Shown piece after piece: positions 1 through 10,315 of a stretch of 64,000 nucleotides of DNA. The notes below the pieces were generated by a model. That model worked only from the letters and a program-made list of their open reading frames with translations. It did not search any database and was not told the origin of the DNA. Position numbers and translations under genes: made by a program. Location of the stretch: assembly GCA_024663395.1 (NCBI GenBank), contig JANFAH010000008.1, forward strand, positions 1,054,001 to 1,118,000, read 5' to 3'. This stretch comes from Pisolithus tinctorius (lineage: Eukaryota; Basidiomycota; Agaricomycetes; Boletales; Pisolithaceae). Each line of letters starts with the position of its first letter. Positions within the stretch are counted from its first letter, which is position 1.

Positions 1-1872
1 CGTCCCAACATTGCATAAGTGCGTCGGGTTTGGCTCCTGAGCAGCCAGGTTGGAAGTGAATGGAAAGATTAAACTGCAAAAGGTACTCCAACCAGCAGGC
101 CTGTCGACAAGTGAGAACCTTAGAGGTGGAAAAATACTCAAGATTTTTGTGGTCTGTCACCACATCGACAGGTAAGGTGGAACCTTCTAGGTAATGCCAC
201 CAATGGCAGAAGGCCCCGAAGATAGCCAACAGCTCCTTGTCATGGGTATCATAGTTGAGTTCTGGCACAGTCATGGTGTGAGAGTAGAAAGCGACTGGGT
301 GGAGTTCACCATCAGAGCAGGTGATCGACAAAATGCCAGCAATGGCATAGTCAGAGGTGTCGGTTCCAACTGTAAGCGGAGCATCAGGAATCCAGTGCAG
401 CACTCCTCAGAAAAGTTCCAAGGAGCACCCTTTCATGTGAGGTGAGTGAGTGGAACGATGATGTTGGAGTAGTTATTAATGAATCATCTGTAGAAGTTCA
501 CGAAACCAAGGAAAGACTGGATGTCTCACACCTTCTGTGGCTCAGGCCAGTCATGGACCACCTGAACCTTCTCAGCAGACATGGTGAGACCGGAGGGAGA
601 AAGAACATAACCAAGGTACTCAATGGAGTCAGAGTGAAACTCACACTTCTCTGGCTTGGCATAAAGACCATGCTTTTGAAGGTGGCAGAGTACCTCTGTT
701 ACATGTTTGTGGTGTGACTCCATGTTCTGTGAGTAAATTAAGATGTCATCGAGGTATACCACAACACAGACATCGAGCATGTCTGCAAAGATGCTATTAA
801 CAAATCACTGGAAGGCCACAGGCACATTAGTCAGACCAAATGGCATTACCTGCCACTCGTAAGAACCATAACGAGTGTGGAATGCCATTTTCCATTCATC
901 TCCGTCTGCAATGTGGACTAGATGATAGGCATGGTGGAGGTTGATCTTGGTGTAGACTTTAGCGCAGCTTGGAGAGTCGAGTAGGTTGGAGATGAGTGGC
1001 AGCGGATAGCGATCTTTTTTTGTGATTTTGTTGAGCCCTTGATAGTCTATGCAGAGGTGGAGTGAACCATCCTTCTTCTTTATGAAGAGGACAGGGGCAA
1101 CGTGAGTGGAGGTGGACTGTTTGATGAAGCCATAGCCAAGATGCTCAAATGAGCAGTGTGGTGGAAGTTCCATAGCCTTGTCTTTACTAAAGACATTGGC
1201 AAACTCGTGATACTCAGGAGGGACTGAAGAGAGATCAGGAGGCAGAGAAGAAGCAGAGGATGCATGAAGCTTCACATCATCAGCAGAAAGTTGTAAGCAG
1301 AACTGTCTAGAGCCAGGGAGAGCACAGGCTCTGACATACGCAGCAGCATTGATGAGTGAGATGAGTGGAGCGGAGCGTGGCAAGTCAGTCGGAGGTGCAG
1401 TCAGAGCTGCAAATGGAGCGGAGGGTGTCAGATCTGGAGCAGAGGTCACAGGGGAAGATGACCAAGGCTCCTGGGGTGTTGGCATTCCCTGTAATGATGG
1501 TTTGAATGATATACTGCCCAGTACCCAGTCAATCAATGGATTGAAGCAGGTGAGCCAGTTGTGTCCTAACACCAGTGAACATGAAGAATCCAATGGAGTA
1601 ACATAAAATGAAATGGAATTGACATCGCCAGAAGGAAAGCGGAGGGAAAGATCTACTTCTTGGGAAATGACAGCATTTGTACTACCATCAAACAAGTGGA
1701 GCGGAATTGGCAGAGAGATGGAGGAAACAGAAATGGCATATTTTTTGATTATAGACGGGTCTGCGAAACAATGAGAAGAGCTGGAATCAATCAACACAGA
1801 AACAGTATTAACAGAGTAGTCAAGAAGAGTTACAGATGGAAGTAAAGAATTGGGACTAGAAAGAGTGGACAC
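1..1872 (-). pseudogene. A1 pol fragment: protease, reverse transcriptase, RNase H start
   Basis: The minus-strand reading starts with an aspartic-protease region (hydrophobic V-L-I-D-S-S-S-S-H in the place of the D-T/S-G motif). Reverse transcriptase follows, with the fingers motif LFIKKKDGSLHLCIDY near 1040-1090 and the catalytic YLDD near 745-755. The RNase H region follows towards position 1. Compared with A2 and B, about 40 residues are missing just after the protease linker near 1140, where A2 has a stretch beginning NLKIDLEEG. The frame also breaks near 790. With the deletion, the frame breaks and the solo LTR separating it from gag, this copy is probably dead. Confidence 0.9.
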
Positions 1873-1874
1873 GT

Positions 1875-2553
1875 TGTGGGGAACAGAATCTCTCCCAGCT
1901 AGAATAGTGATAGGCTGAAGGCGAGTTGGTGAGCCTGCCTAGGATCGTCCCAAGGGAACCCAGACTAGCACAAGAGCAAAAGGAGGCAAGAAGAAGAGGG
2001 TTGAAGAATATGAGCTGTTGAGGTCGTCACAGGGTGTCCTTCGACGTTGTGTTCTGCAGAGAATCTTTCTAATCCAATTCTAAGTGGGTTTTTCAAAGTT
2101 GTTTTTACTGTACAGTACCTGCTAGCTAAACAGTGTAACAGAAGCAGAAGGGTTTTCAGGGAGGGAACAAGCAAACTCAGGGTAGCCTCTACAAGTGATG
2201 TTAACCTTCTGAACAGGGTCCCTGACAGAATGACAGCAAGAGAGAAGAATTGATCAGGTACCAAGCAGTGTGCTGAACAAGGACAATGTGAGTGAAGTGA
2301 AGTGGGAACACAATGGTAAGGACTTTGCAGGGTTTGAGACGGGCCTGTCAAGGGTCGCTCGAGTTTGGCAAGGCTATTCAATAGGCTCACATGACTAGCC
2401 TCATGTATTGATGAGCGAGCATTGACAGTCGATGCATGTGATCTTGTATGCAACTCGACGCCTCAACAATCTGTGTGAACTATGATGTGCATACCCACCA
2501 CCCGACGTGTCCTTTCGCACATGAAGTAGTGTAGGGAGTCTCGACTCCCCACA
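1875..2553 (-). repeat. Solo LTR of the C family inside A1
   Basis: The 679-bp block begins TGTGGGGAGTC and ends TTCCCCACA on the minus strand. It matches the two LTRs of element C (17240-17916 and 50561-51237) over its whole length. No internal C sequence is present, so it is a solo LTR left by recombination between two LTRs. It lies between the A1 gag stop and pol, where A2 and B are uninterrupted. The flanks read acgt on one side and gcat on the other; both could derive from one 4-bp TSD by transitions, but this is not an exact match. Confidence 0.9.
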
Positions 2554-2598
2554 GCATTGAGTCAGATGTCCAGTTGTGCACAGTTGGGATCAACTCTT

Positions 2599-2642
2599 CC
2601 TCCAGGCTGTGCGAGCTCCCTGGAGGAGCAGACTAGTTTTTT
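2599..2642 (-). promoter_or_regulatory. A1 gag-pol -1 frameshift signal
   Basis: On the minus strand the last gag codons are CCA AAA AAC TAG, which gives the heptamer A AAA AAC (2636-2642) in the correct phase, the classic retroviral -1 slip site. A perfect 8-bp stem, CCTCCAGG with CCTGGAGG (2619-2626 and 2599-2606), follows within 9 bases. Function is inferred from this architecture and from the equivalent signals in A2, B and D. Confidence 0.8.
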
Positions 2643-3952
2643 GGCTCTGCCTTCTCCACAGGTGGAGGAGGCAGAGTTCCAGCCATAGCTGCATGGGCTT
2701 TGGCTGCATGGGAGGTGGACTTGGGACAGTCCTTGGCAGAGTGGCCAGCCTCACCACAGAAGAGGCAGAGGTTGTTTTTCATCCTGTGCTGGTGTTCAGT
2801 GGAGGTGAGTTTGCCATCCTTGCCCAGAAGATGAGCAATATTGGACTTGGACACGTCAGACTTGGGCAGATCTTTCTGTTTGCCCTTGCCCTTGGCATCG
2901 GACTTTGGAGCGGAGGAGGATGACGATTTAGGTTTATTGTTGGAGTAGGAAGACTGCAACTTGTTGGAGGCAGACTTGGTGGTGGGTGAGATTTCTGCTT
3001 TGCGCTCCCAGTAGTGTGCATTGATGGTCTGGGCAAGTTCGTGGAGTTGTGTGAGGGTAGAAGGTTTTCTGACATGAGCAATCTCGTCCTTGATGCAGTC
3101 TGGAAGTCTGCTATAGAAGTGGTGGCAGAGTGCACTGACACCATAGTCCTTGACCTGTGAAGCCCAGCAATTGAACTCCATGATGTATTTGGTAATTTGA
3201 GAACCATCCTTCATGGTGAGGTTCTTGAGTTGTTGGATGGCATCTGCTATGGCATCATGCAGACCAAAATCAGTTGTGAGTTCTTGTAAGAACTCATGGT
3301 AGTCATCCATCCAGAGTGGGCGGTTGTAGTTGTCAGGGTTTAGCAGGTCTGGCTCAAACCAAGCCAGGGCCATACCCTTAAGATAAGACTGAGTGAAGGT
3401 AACTTTTGCTCTGTCAGAGTGGAATGTGTGAGGGCAGTCTTGGAAGTTCAGCTCGCATTGTACAAGGAACTCATGGAGTTTCTTAGGGTCAGAGCCATCA
3501 AAGGTGTCAGGCTTGCAGACCTTGGTTTTTGGAGCAGAGTCCCCAGTGTGTGAACTAGACTGTGCAAGTGCATGGACAGCTCTAGCAAGAGCTGTGAGGG
3601 GATCCTCTGGTGGCTCAGCTGGGTCTTCGGGGACATCCCTGTCACTGCTGCCCCCACCATCAGGATCATCATCAGGATAATCAGGGTTGGGGTCAGGTCC
3701 ATCACCTCGATTACAAGGAGATGGAGTGTGGAAGGTTGTTGGGTGGAGGTCAGAGCGACCAGCTTGTGAAGCACTTTCACCTTCAGCATGAGAGTGGCAT
3801 CGAGTGGAGAAGGATTGGAACTGTTCGATGACAGAAGGGAGTTGACGCAGAGTAACTAGTGCTACAGCGAGGTTCTCAGTGACCTCTCTCTGGGATTGAG
3901 CTTGAGTTCTCATAACGGTGTAAGTTTTTTGGAAGACAGAAAATGAGATCAT
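2633..3952 (-). CDS. A1 gag (capsid and nucleocapsid)
   Basis: An open frame of 439 codons encodes the structural polyprotein that packages the element's RNA. The N-terminus is hydrophilic with an acidic Pro/Asp-rich stretch near residues 75-115. The Ty3 capsid region follows (D-T-F-D-G-S-D-P-K-K, then F-L-V-Q-C-E-L-N-F, A-L-A-W-F-E and Y-I-M-E-F-N-C-W-A-S-Q). A basic Lys/Ser-rich linker precedes one CCHC zinc knuckle, C-L-F-C-G-E-A-G-H-S-A-K-D-C, near residue 400. The start at 3952 follows the LTR and primer site closely. Unlike A2 gag it has no internal stop, although pol of this copy is broken. Confidence 0.92.
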   Translation of the reverse strand: MISFSVFQKTYTVMRTQAQSQREVTENLAVALVTLRQLPSVIEQFQSFSTRCHSHAEGESASQAGRSDLHPTTFHTPSPCNRGDGPDPNPDYPDDDPDGGGSSDRDVPEDPAEPPEDPLTALARAVHALAQSSSHTGDSAPKTKVCKPDTFDGSDPKKLHEFLVQCELNFQDCPHTFHSDRAKVTFTQSYLKGMALAWFEPDLLNPDNYNRPLWMDDYHEFLQELTTDFGLHDAIADAIQQLKNLTMKDGSQITKYIMEFNCWASQVKDYGVSALCHHFYSRLPDCIKDEIAHVRKPSTLTQLHELAQTINAHYWERKAEISPTTKSASNKLQSSYSNNKPKSSSSSAPKSDAKGKGKQKDLPKSDVSKSNIAHLLGKDGKLTSTEHQHRMKNNLCLFCGEAGHSAKDCPKSTSHAAKAHAAMAGTLPPPPVEKAEPKN

Positions 3953-3974
3953 ACAAGTGTGAGTATGAATATAC

Positions 3975-4709
3975 TGTCAAGTCCAGGCCTACTCTGACCA
4001 ACTCTGATGCTATATAAGGCCTAGAGAGTGGTTCAGAAGCAAGTCCAACACAAAAGAACAGAACTCTGACTAGTGGAGTATTGGCAGGAATGAAGACTGC
4101 TGAAGCAAGGGTGGAGTGGAGTGAGGGCGTTGGGTTTAGCTCATGTGCTACCCCCTTGCACAATCTCAGCCCTTGTATTTCAGAGGGAGAGTACAGATGG
4201 AGAGTCGGAGATAACTCCAACAGGCAGAAGTCAGAGACAGAAGGAGTAGGAACTAAGTTGATATTTGTACTGAGGAACAGCGGAGTATGATACATGCTTT
4301 TATACTGCTATGGAGGTACAGTAACCAGAACCAGAACTGACATACGGAGACCCAGAAATTTTCAAGTAAAAACTTCCTGGATGACAAATGAAGGGTAGAC
4401 AGAGGACATACAAATGGGTAACATAGAACATCCAAAAAAGGAAACAGTCCAGGCACTGGGCCATGTGGTGTGTGCGCTGCGGAGTACCTGACTGCATGCT
4501 GTCAGGGAAAAGCCTGAAGGTAGTCACATGACCACTCAGAGGATGGTCCGCTCGGTCTGGTAGGAGAGCAACACAAGTCTGACAGCAGTCGGAGCAGAGA
4601 TGACTTGTAACCAACAGAAGTTGGGTGGAGTTGGTGTGGAGTGAGCAAATGACTGGCAGAAGAGGGTGCAGAGTGAATAAAGACCTAGAGTGATTGCACA
4701 GTCATGACA
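3975..4709 (-). repeat. A1 5' LTR
   Basis: A 735-bp LTR with TGTCATGAC at its outer end and CTTGACA at its inner end. It aligns over its full length with the A2 5' LTR (8189-8923). The predicted transcript start motif is at 4261-4271 (minus). The sequence just inside the LTR, 3962-3972, is the primer-site counterpart. Here the two are complementary at 9 of 11 positions; the mismatched pair reads CA where A2 has TG, as expected if an ancestral CpG decayed on opposite strands. Confidence 0.9.
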
Positions 4710-4887
4710 CGCTTACTAATTACAGTACTATAAATTTTCCACACTGTTCTTTTTCACCTCAGTGACTACTTCATACACTGAGGTGAGTATAGCTAGATTC
4801 CTGCTTGTTTACTTGGTACTGACATAGTGTAGAAACTCATACCTTCGTTAGGTACTAATATAGTGACTACTTCGTACACTGAGAAAC
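4710..4887. repeat. Short direct repeats beside A1
   Basis: This gap holds no gene. Phrases such as TAGTGACTACTTC.TACACTGAG and GAAACTCATACCTTCGTTA each occur twice within 180 bases. They may mark the lost 3' end of the Helitron or a small tandem repeat. I cannot assign it further. Confidence 0.5.
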
Positions 4888-7800
4888 TCATACCTTCGTT
4901 ACAGGGGGCACACATAATGAGGTTGAGCCACAGACTTGTCCCCTGAGCATCCAGATGGTGTCAATGATGCCTAAATGGTAGAATGTCACCAATGGGCCTG
5001 CACTGCAACATGGAACTGTGGCAAGGGGATGAGTATGGTCCACAAAGGAAGCCCAAAATCTATGTGAGTATGCTGCACATTCAGCAGCAGGCATTGAAGA
5101 TACATCCCCATCACCAGAGGGAATGGTATGAGTTCCCTCACTCTTGCTTGATGCACACTTCACCTTCTCAGTTTGCTCCAGAAATTGCCATAGGGACATA
5201 CTATCAAAAGGAGCAATGGTAGGTTGCAATAAGTAGTCCTAAGTCTCAGACACAACTGACAGCAAACCATTGGATGCATGCACTGTACATGTAGAGCCAC
5301 AAACATAACCTGGACAATCAGTGGAGGACATTCCACTGCATGCACAATCACCATCAATGTGAGCCTCGTGTGCAATACTTATGTCTACAAACTCATAAAA
5401 GTGAGCCATGTGGAAAGTATGACCAGTATAATAATCTCCACCCCCAATGAGATAGCTCATAACCTGTTGATGAGAGACTTCTCTCCTCCCCATCATGGCA
5501 TTAACTGCCTTGGTCAGCAAATTCTTCTCATGCATGGATGATGAAGACTCAACATTGTTCATGAACTGTCTGTGGTGGTTATCAATAGCAGCACAAATAG
5601 CTTGAAGACTGACATGGACCTGAAGATTGTTTTTGGTAATGTAATCACTGACATAGTAAGTCAATGCCTTCATGACAGCACCTGAACTGATGAACTTAAC
5701 ATCCATGTTACATTGCAGAAGAAACAATATACATATCATTATAATTGTGTATATGCAGATGATGCTGTTGAAGGAGAATAAACTGCATTTCCAGATCAAC
5801 ATAGGACTGGGCACAAACTGTCCCATCAATTCACATTCAACAATTCTCATTGCCAGGTTCCTCTCCAGGACAAAGATGTTCAAAGCATGTAGGTGTGTGT
5901 TTGTGCCAATTACATTCTATAGCAAGGTGCCAGACAAATTCATGAAAAACCTCGTCAAAAACACCCTCATCCATCTGCATGATTTGAGGTGACAGTTGTA
6001 GATGAGGATCTGGTTCATTGTCCCACTGAACAGGCTTTGCAGGAGATGTTTCTGTAGTGTCCATGCTGTCAGGTGAGCTCCCAGGAAGCTCACACTTAAT
6101 AACATCCTCTAACCAGCAAAAAAGCAAAGATTCGAATTCCTTGTTCATCATCATCAACTGACACAAGTGTTCAGGATTTGGATGACCATCCACCCACAGT
6201 AACAAATGGCAGTGAAGTGTTCCTCATCCTTGGGCTTCCACTGTTCCATAGTACCCTGTGCACTTTCCAAATAATCCAACCCCCTTGTTAAACTTAATGA
6301 TGATGTCTATAAAGCCATGGATGATGACATCAAAAGCCTTTGCAGCAGCACCTGCATGGGATGCAACAAAAACAGCATGCTCATATGCACTCAGCTGGTG
6401 CCACTGAGAGACATCCATACCCCTGTAATGGGCGATGAGAACATTAGTAACATCATGTGGATTCAAAGTGAGAAAAAATGCAGGCATACCAAGACACCAT
6501 GTCAAAGACTGAATTTCATTGTGCCAGCACAACTTGTACCCATTGCTGCCTGGCAATGAATGACTGATCACATTCAATTCCTGAAATAATTGTAAAGCCC
6601 CCTTTTCCCCAACAGAGTCTACCTTCGCTTTTGGGTTGTTTTGCAGTTTTTCTGCCAACAATGCTATGCTCGCCTCTGCCTCCCAGACATCATTCACAAG
6701 ACTGTGTCAATGAGTGGACGGGATGCAGAATGCAGTATTCTCACTCACCACATGCTTTTGCAAGATATTCCAACATATAAATGAAAATGTCACATCCTGA
6801 GCAAAGGGTGAGTCCACTTGCCACAACATATTTTTAAGTTGTCATTGGAAGGAAATATGTTGATCAGGCTGGTGAGCAGGATGGTTAAACCCACCAATGC
6901 CCCAGGGATCGAGATGCAGAAACACTGTGCTCAAGATCCCAGGCAAATTCTCATTCATCAACTCAGAACCAGTATGACTAGGTAAAAAGCTCTTGCGATT
7001 TAATGCGTGAGTCAGGGCAGCCACCTTCATAGTGTGGTGGGACAGCTCAGAGCGATCACCATCAGTATATGTGACTGTCTTGGTAACAAGATCTGTTGCC
7101 AATGCAGACCAATCAACATCACCTCCAGAATCACTTGCCCCATCCTCATCCTGAAGATGGGTGATTTCTATCCCCTGTAAAACCACAGAATTGTTGCTGC
7201 TGTGTACCAAGGCCACCAAATTTTCAGCACTGAATGAAATACCATTCTTCATATACCATTCATTATTTGACATTAACCACTCAATGATACATTTCACTCT
7301 TGATTTACTGACAAGAACTGGAGGAAATCTCTGTAATGCCTCCACACTTGGACAGAAAGAACCACCAGTGAACACCACACACACAGTCCCATGCAAATTA
7401 CTCGGCATCAGAGGAAGGTCATTTGATAATGCAGAGGGATCCTGGGGTAAGAGAGCAACATTACCTCTATTGAAGCACTGACTTGCTTCCTCAGGAATGT
7501 GACCTCCACAAATGCTCTTCATTTGAAAATGATGTGTGATAACAGTAGCTCCACATGCTGCAATGAGCATGATCTCCAAAGCACTTAAGATCTCAACACT
7601 GGAATGTTTGCACACAGACAGCGCAGACTCCCTCATCAAGGCCCTGCAGTGACATGAGCTTCTGCCAATCTTGAATGACGTCCAGCTTTTCACTCAATGA
7701 TCTGATAGGGGGATAAGGACATGGTCCCTCATCGACATCCCCCCTACTAACTGTTGACATCATGCCAACTTCACACTTCTGTCCACAGCTCTGACATCAG

Positions 7801-8188
7801 CAACATTTCACTCAAGTAAAGTTGCCAGTTGCAATGCAGGAAGGAGGCATCTCCCTCTCCAAGTGGTTTTAAGCTGTCAAAACACATACAACAGTGATGG
7901 ACAAGTGGCCAAACACTCATGAATGTGGAGGGCATCAACACACCCCTGATGGTGCAGATGATGAAGCAGAACCACTCTGTGAAATGCTGTGATGGATTTG
8001 ATATCCTTCAATGTCAAGAAAGGATACTCTTCCACAAACTCATGCACTGAGTTTGCATAACATACCAACAATGATCCTCTAGGGTACACTGACTTGGCAG
8101 TAAATTCCTTGTGTATAGTAACATGGTCCAGCATATATTCTCGTTGAATAAACTCATAGCTGATAGCAACAACATCACTGGGACCAGC
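4888..8188 (-). pseudogene. Helitron replicase remnant (Rep/HUH half)
   Basis: Minus-strand frames encode the N-terminal half of a fungal Helitron Rep-helicase, the rolling-circle transposition protein. Recognisable pieces in order are an upstream region (8188-6842), the Helitron-like N domain (6697-6224: W-C-L-G-M-P-A-F-F-L-T-L-N-P-H-D-V, then G-L-F-G-K-C-T-G-Y-Y-G-T-V-E-A-Q-G), the HUH motif H-C-H-L-L-L-W at about 6194-6214, and K-A-L-T-Y-Y-V-S-D-Y-I-T-K followed by S-H-Q-Q-V-M-S-Y-L (5700-5440). Long blocks share one frame and are broken by stops, one being TGA exactly where relatives have Arg between EAQG and GTLHCH. One frame change occurs near 5840. The helicase half is absent. The upstream end is cut by the A2 insertion at 8189. 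Confidence 0.88.
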
Positions 8189-8923
8189 TGTCATAACCAT
8201 GTGTTCACTCTAAGTCCCTACTCACTCTGTACCATCTTCCACCAGTCATTTGCTCACTCCACACCAACTCCACCCAACTTCTGTCAGTTACAAGCCATCT
8301 CTGCTCCAACTGCTGTCAGACTTGTGTTGCTCTCCTACCAGACCAAGCGGACTGTTCCCTGAGGGGTCATGTGACTACCTTTGGACTTCTCCCTGACAGC
8401 ATGCAGTCAGGTACTCTGCAGCACACACACTGCATGGTCCAGTGCCTGGACTGTTTTCTTTTCTGGATGATCTATGTTACCCATTCATATGTCCTCTATC
8501 TACCCTTCATTCATCATCTAGGAAGTTTTTACTTGAAAATTTCTGGGTCTCTGTATGTCAGTTCCAATTCTGGTTACTGTACCTCCATAGTAGTATAAAA
8601 GCATGTATCATACTCAGCCATTCCTCAGTATGAATATCAACTTAGTTCCTACTCCTTCCATCTCTGACCTCTGTCTGTCAGAGTTACCTCCAACTCTCCA
8701 TCTGTACTCTCCCTCTGAAATATGAGGGCTGAGATCATGCAAGGGGGTAGTGCATGAGCCAAACCTGATGCCCTCACTCCACTCTGCCTTTGTCTCAGTG
8801 GTCTTTGTTCCTGCCAACACTCTGCTAGTCAGAGTTCTGTTCCTTTGTGTTGGACTTGCTTCCAGACCCTTCTCTAGACCTTATATAGCATCGGAGTTGG
8901 TCAGAGTAGGCCTGGACTTGACA
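8189..8923 (+). repeat. A2 5' LTR with Pol II promoter
   Basis: A 735-bp LTR bounded by TGTCATAACC and GGACTTGACA. A TATAAAA box lies at 8594-8600. About 30 bases downstream is the motif AGTATGAATAT (8627-8637), the predicted transcript 5' end because it pairs with the primer site just after the LTR. Confidence 0.92.
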
Positions 8924-8925
8924 GT

Positions 8926-8936
8926 ATATTCATACT
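8926..8936 (+). promoter_or_regulatory. A2 self-complementary primer-binding site
   Basis: ATATTCATACT starts two bases after the LTR. It is the exact reverse complement of AGTATGAATAT at 8627-8637 in the LTR. No tRNA-like TGG start is seen. In Tf1/sushi elements reverse transcription is primed by the first bases of the element's own mRNA folding back onto this site. The same pairing occurs with different bases in D and B. Confidence 0.8.
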
Positions 8937-8984
8937 CACACTTGTATGATCTCATTTTCTGTCCTCCAAAAAACTTACACCATT

Positions 8985-10277
8985 ATGAGAACTCAAGCTC
9001 AATCTCAAAGAGAGGTCACTGAGAACCTCGCTGTAGCACTAGCTAATCCGCATTGACTCCCTTCTGTCATTGAACAATTCCAATCTTTCTCTGCTTGATG
9101 CTGCTCTCATGCTGAAGGCGAAAGCACTTTGCATGCTGGTCGCTCCAACCTCCACCCAACAACCTTCCATACTCCATCTCCTTGTAACTGGGATGATGGA
9201 CCCAACCCTGACCCTGATTATCCTGATGGTGATCCTGATGGCAGGGGCAGTGGTGATGGGGATATCCCTGAAGACCTGGCTGAGCCACCAGAGGATCCCC
9301 TCATAGCTCTTGCTAGAGCTGTCCATGCACTTGTGTGGTCTAGTTCATGCACTGGGGACTCTGCTCTGAAAACCAAAGTCCATGAGCGTGACACCTTTGA
9401 TGGCTCCAACCCTAAGAAACTCCATGAGTTCCTCGTACAATGCGAGTTGAACTTCCAAGACTGCCCTTGCACATTCCACTCCGACAGAGAAAAGGTTACC
9501 TTTGCTCAGTCATATCTTAAGGGTATGGCCCTGGCTTGGTTTGAGCCAGACCTACTAAATCCCAACAACTATGACCACCCACTCTGGATGGATGACTACC
9601 ATGAGTTCTTACAAGAGCTCACAACTAATTTTGGTCCACATGATGCCATAGTGGATGCTGTCCAACAACTCGAGAACCTCACTATGAAGGATGGCTCTTG
9701 AATTACCAAATATGTTGTGGAGTTCAATTGCTGGGCTTCACAGGTCAAGGACTGTGGTGTTGGTGCACTCCACCACTGCTTCTATAGCAGACTTCCAGAC
9801 CGCATCAAAGACAACAAAGACAAAATTGCTCAAGTCAGAAAGCCTTCTACCCTCACACAACTCCACAAACTTGCTCAAACCATTGATGCATGTTACTGGG
9901 AGCACAAAGCAGAGATCTTGCGCACCACCAAGTTCACCTCTGACAAGTCACAGTCTTCCAACTCTGACAATAAAACTAAATTGTCGTCCTCCTCCTCTGC
10001 TCCAAAGTCTGACACCAAGGGCAAGGGCAAGCAGAAAGATCCACCCAAGTCCAATGTGCCCAAGTCCAATATTGCCCATCTTCTGGGCAAGGATGGCAAA
10101 CTCACCTCTGCTGAATGCCAGTGCAGGATGAAGAACAACCTCTGCCTCTTCTGTGGCAAGGCTGGCCACTCTGCCAAGGACTGTCCCAAGTCCACCTCCC
10201 ATGCAGCCAAAGCCCATGCAGCTACTGCTGGAACTCTGCCTCCTCTGCCTGTGGAGAAGGCAGAGCCAAAAAATTAG
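8985..10277 (+). pseudogene. A2 gag, with stops
   Basis: Same layout as A1 gag: acidic N-terminal part, Ty3 capsid region (F-D-G-S-N-P-K-K through W-M-D-D-Y-H-E-F), basic linker, and the zinc knuckle C-L-F-C-G-K-A-G-H-S-A-K-D-C near 10145-10185. The frame begins with ATG at 8985, like A1. It is interrupted by TGA codons near 9054 and 9098 and at 9700, where A1 has CAA. That TGA/CAA pair is what a CGA codon gives when either strand of its CpG is deaminated. The frame ends at TAG 10275, directly after the slip heptamer. Confidence 0.9.
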
Positions 10278-10315
10278 TCTGCTCCTCCAGGGAGCTCGCA
10301 CAGCCTGGAGGAAGC
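10268..10315 (+). promoter_or_regulatory. A2 gag-pol -1 frameshift signal
   Basis: The gag end reads CCA AAA AAT TAG. The in-phase heptamer A AAA AAT is at 10268-10274. Six bases later starts a hairpin, GCT plus CCTCCAGG (to 10291) pairing with CCTGGAGG (10304-10311) plus AGC with one bulged A. Pol lies in the -1 frame, as this predicts. Confidence 0.82.

Larger units (their letters stand above)
1..4709 (-). mobile_element. Ty3 chromovirus A1, partial, minus strand
   Basis: This is a Ty3-type LTR retrotransposon read on the minus strand: 5' LTR at 3975-4709, gag at 2633-3952, then protease, reverse transcriptase and the start of RNase H running off the left edge of the window. It belongs to the same family as A2 (8189-15747), with the same LTR length of 735 bp and the same gag ending. 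A solo LTR of the C family (1875-2553) sits between gag and pol. The 3' half, including integrase and 3' LTR, lies outside the window, so its TSD cannot be checked. Confidence 0.93.

Noticed and set aside
2576..2923. Open frames on the strand opposite A1 gag and similar shadows over pol
   Set aside because: They overlap a well-supported gag on the other strand and show no motif. The antisense genes I accept lie outside gag and pol and show splice sites and a shared Cys pattern.
8924..8960. tRNA-type primer site for element A2
   Set aside because: No TGG-starting tRNA complement is present; the exact match to the element's own LTR explains the site better.
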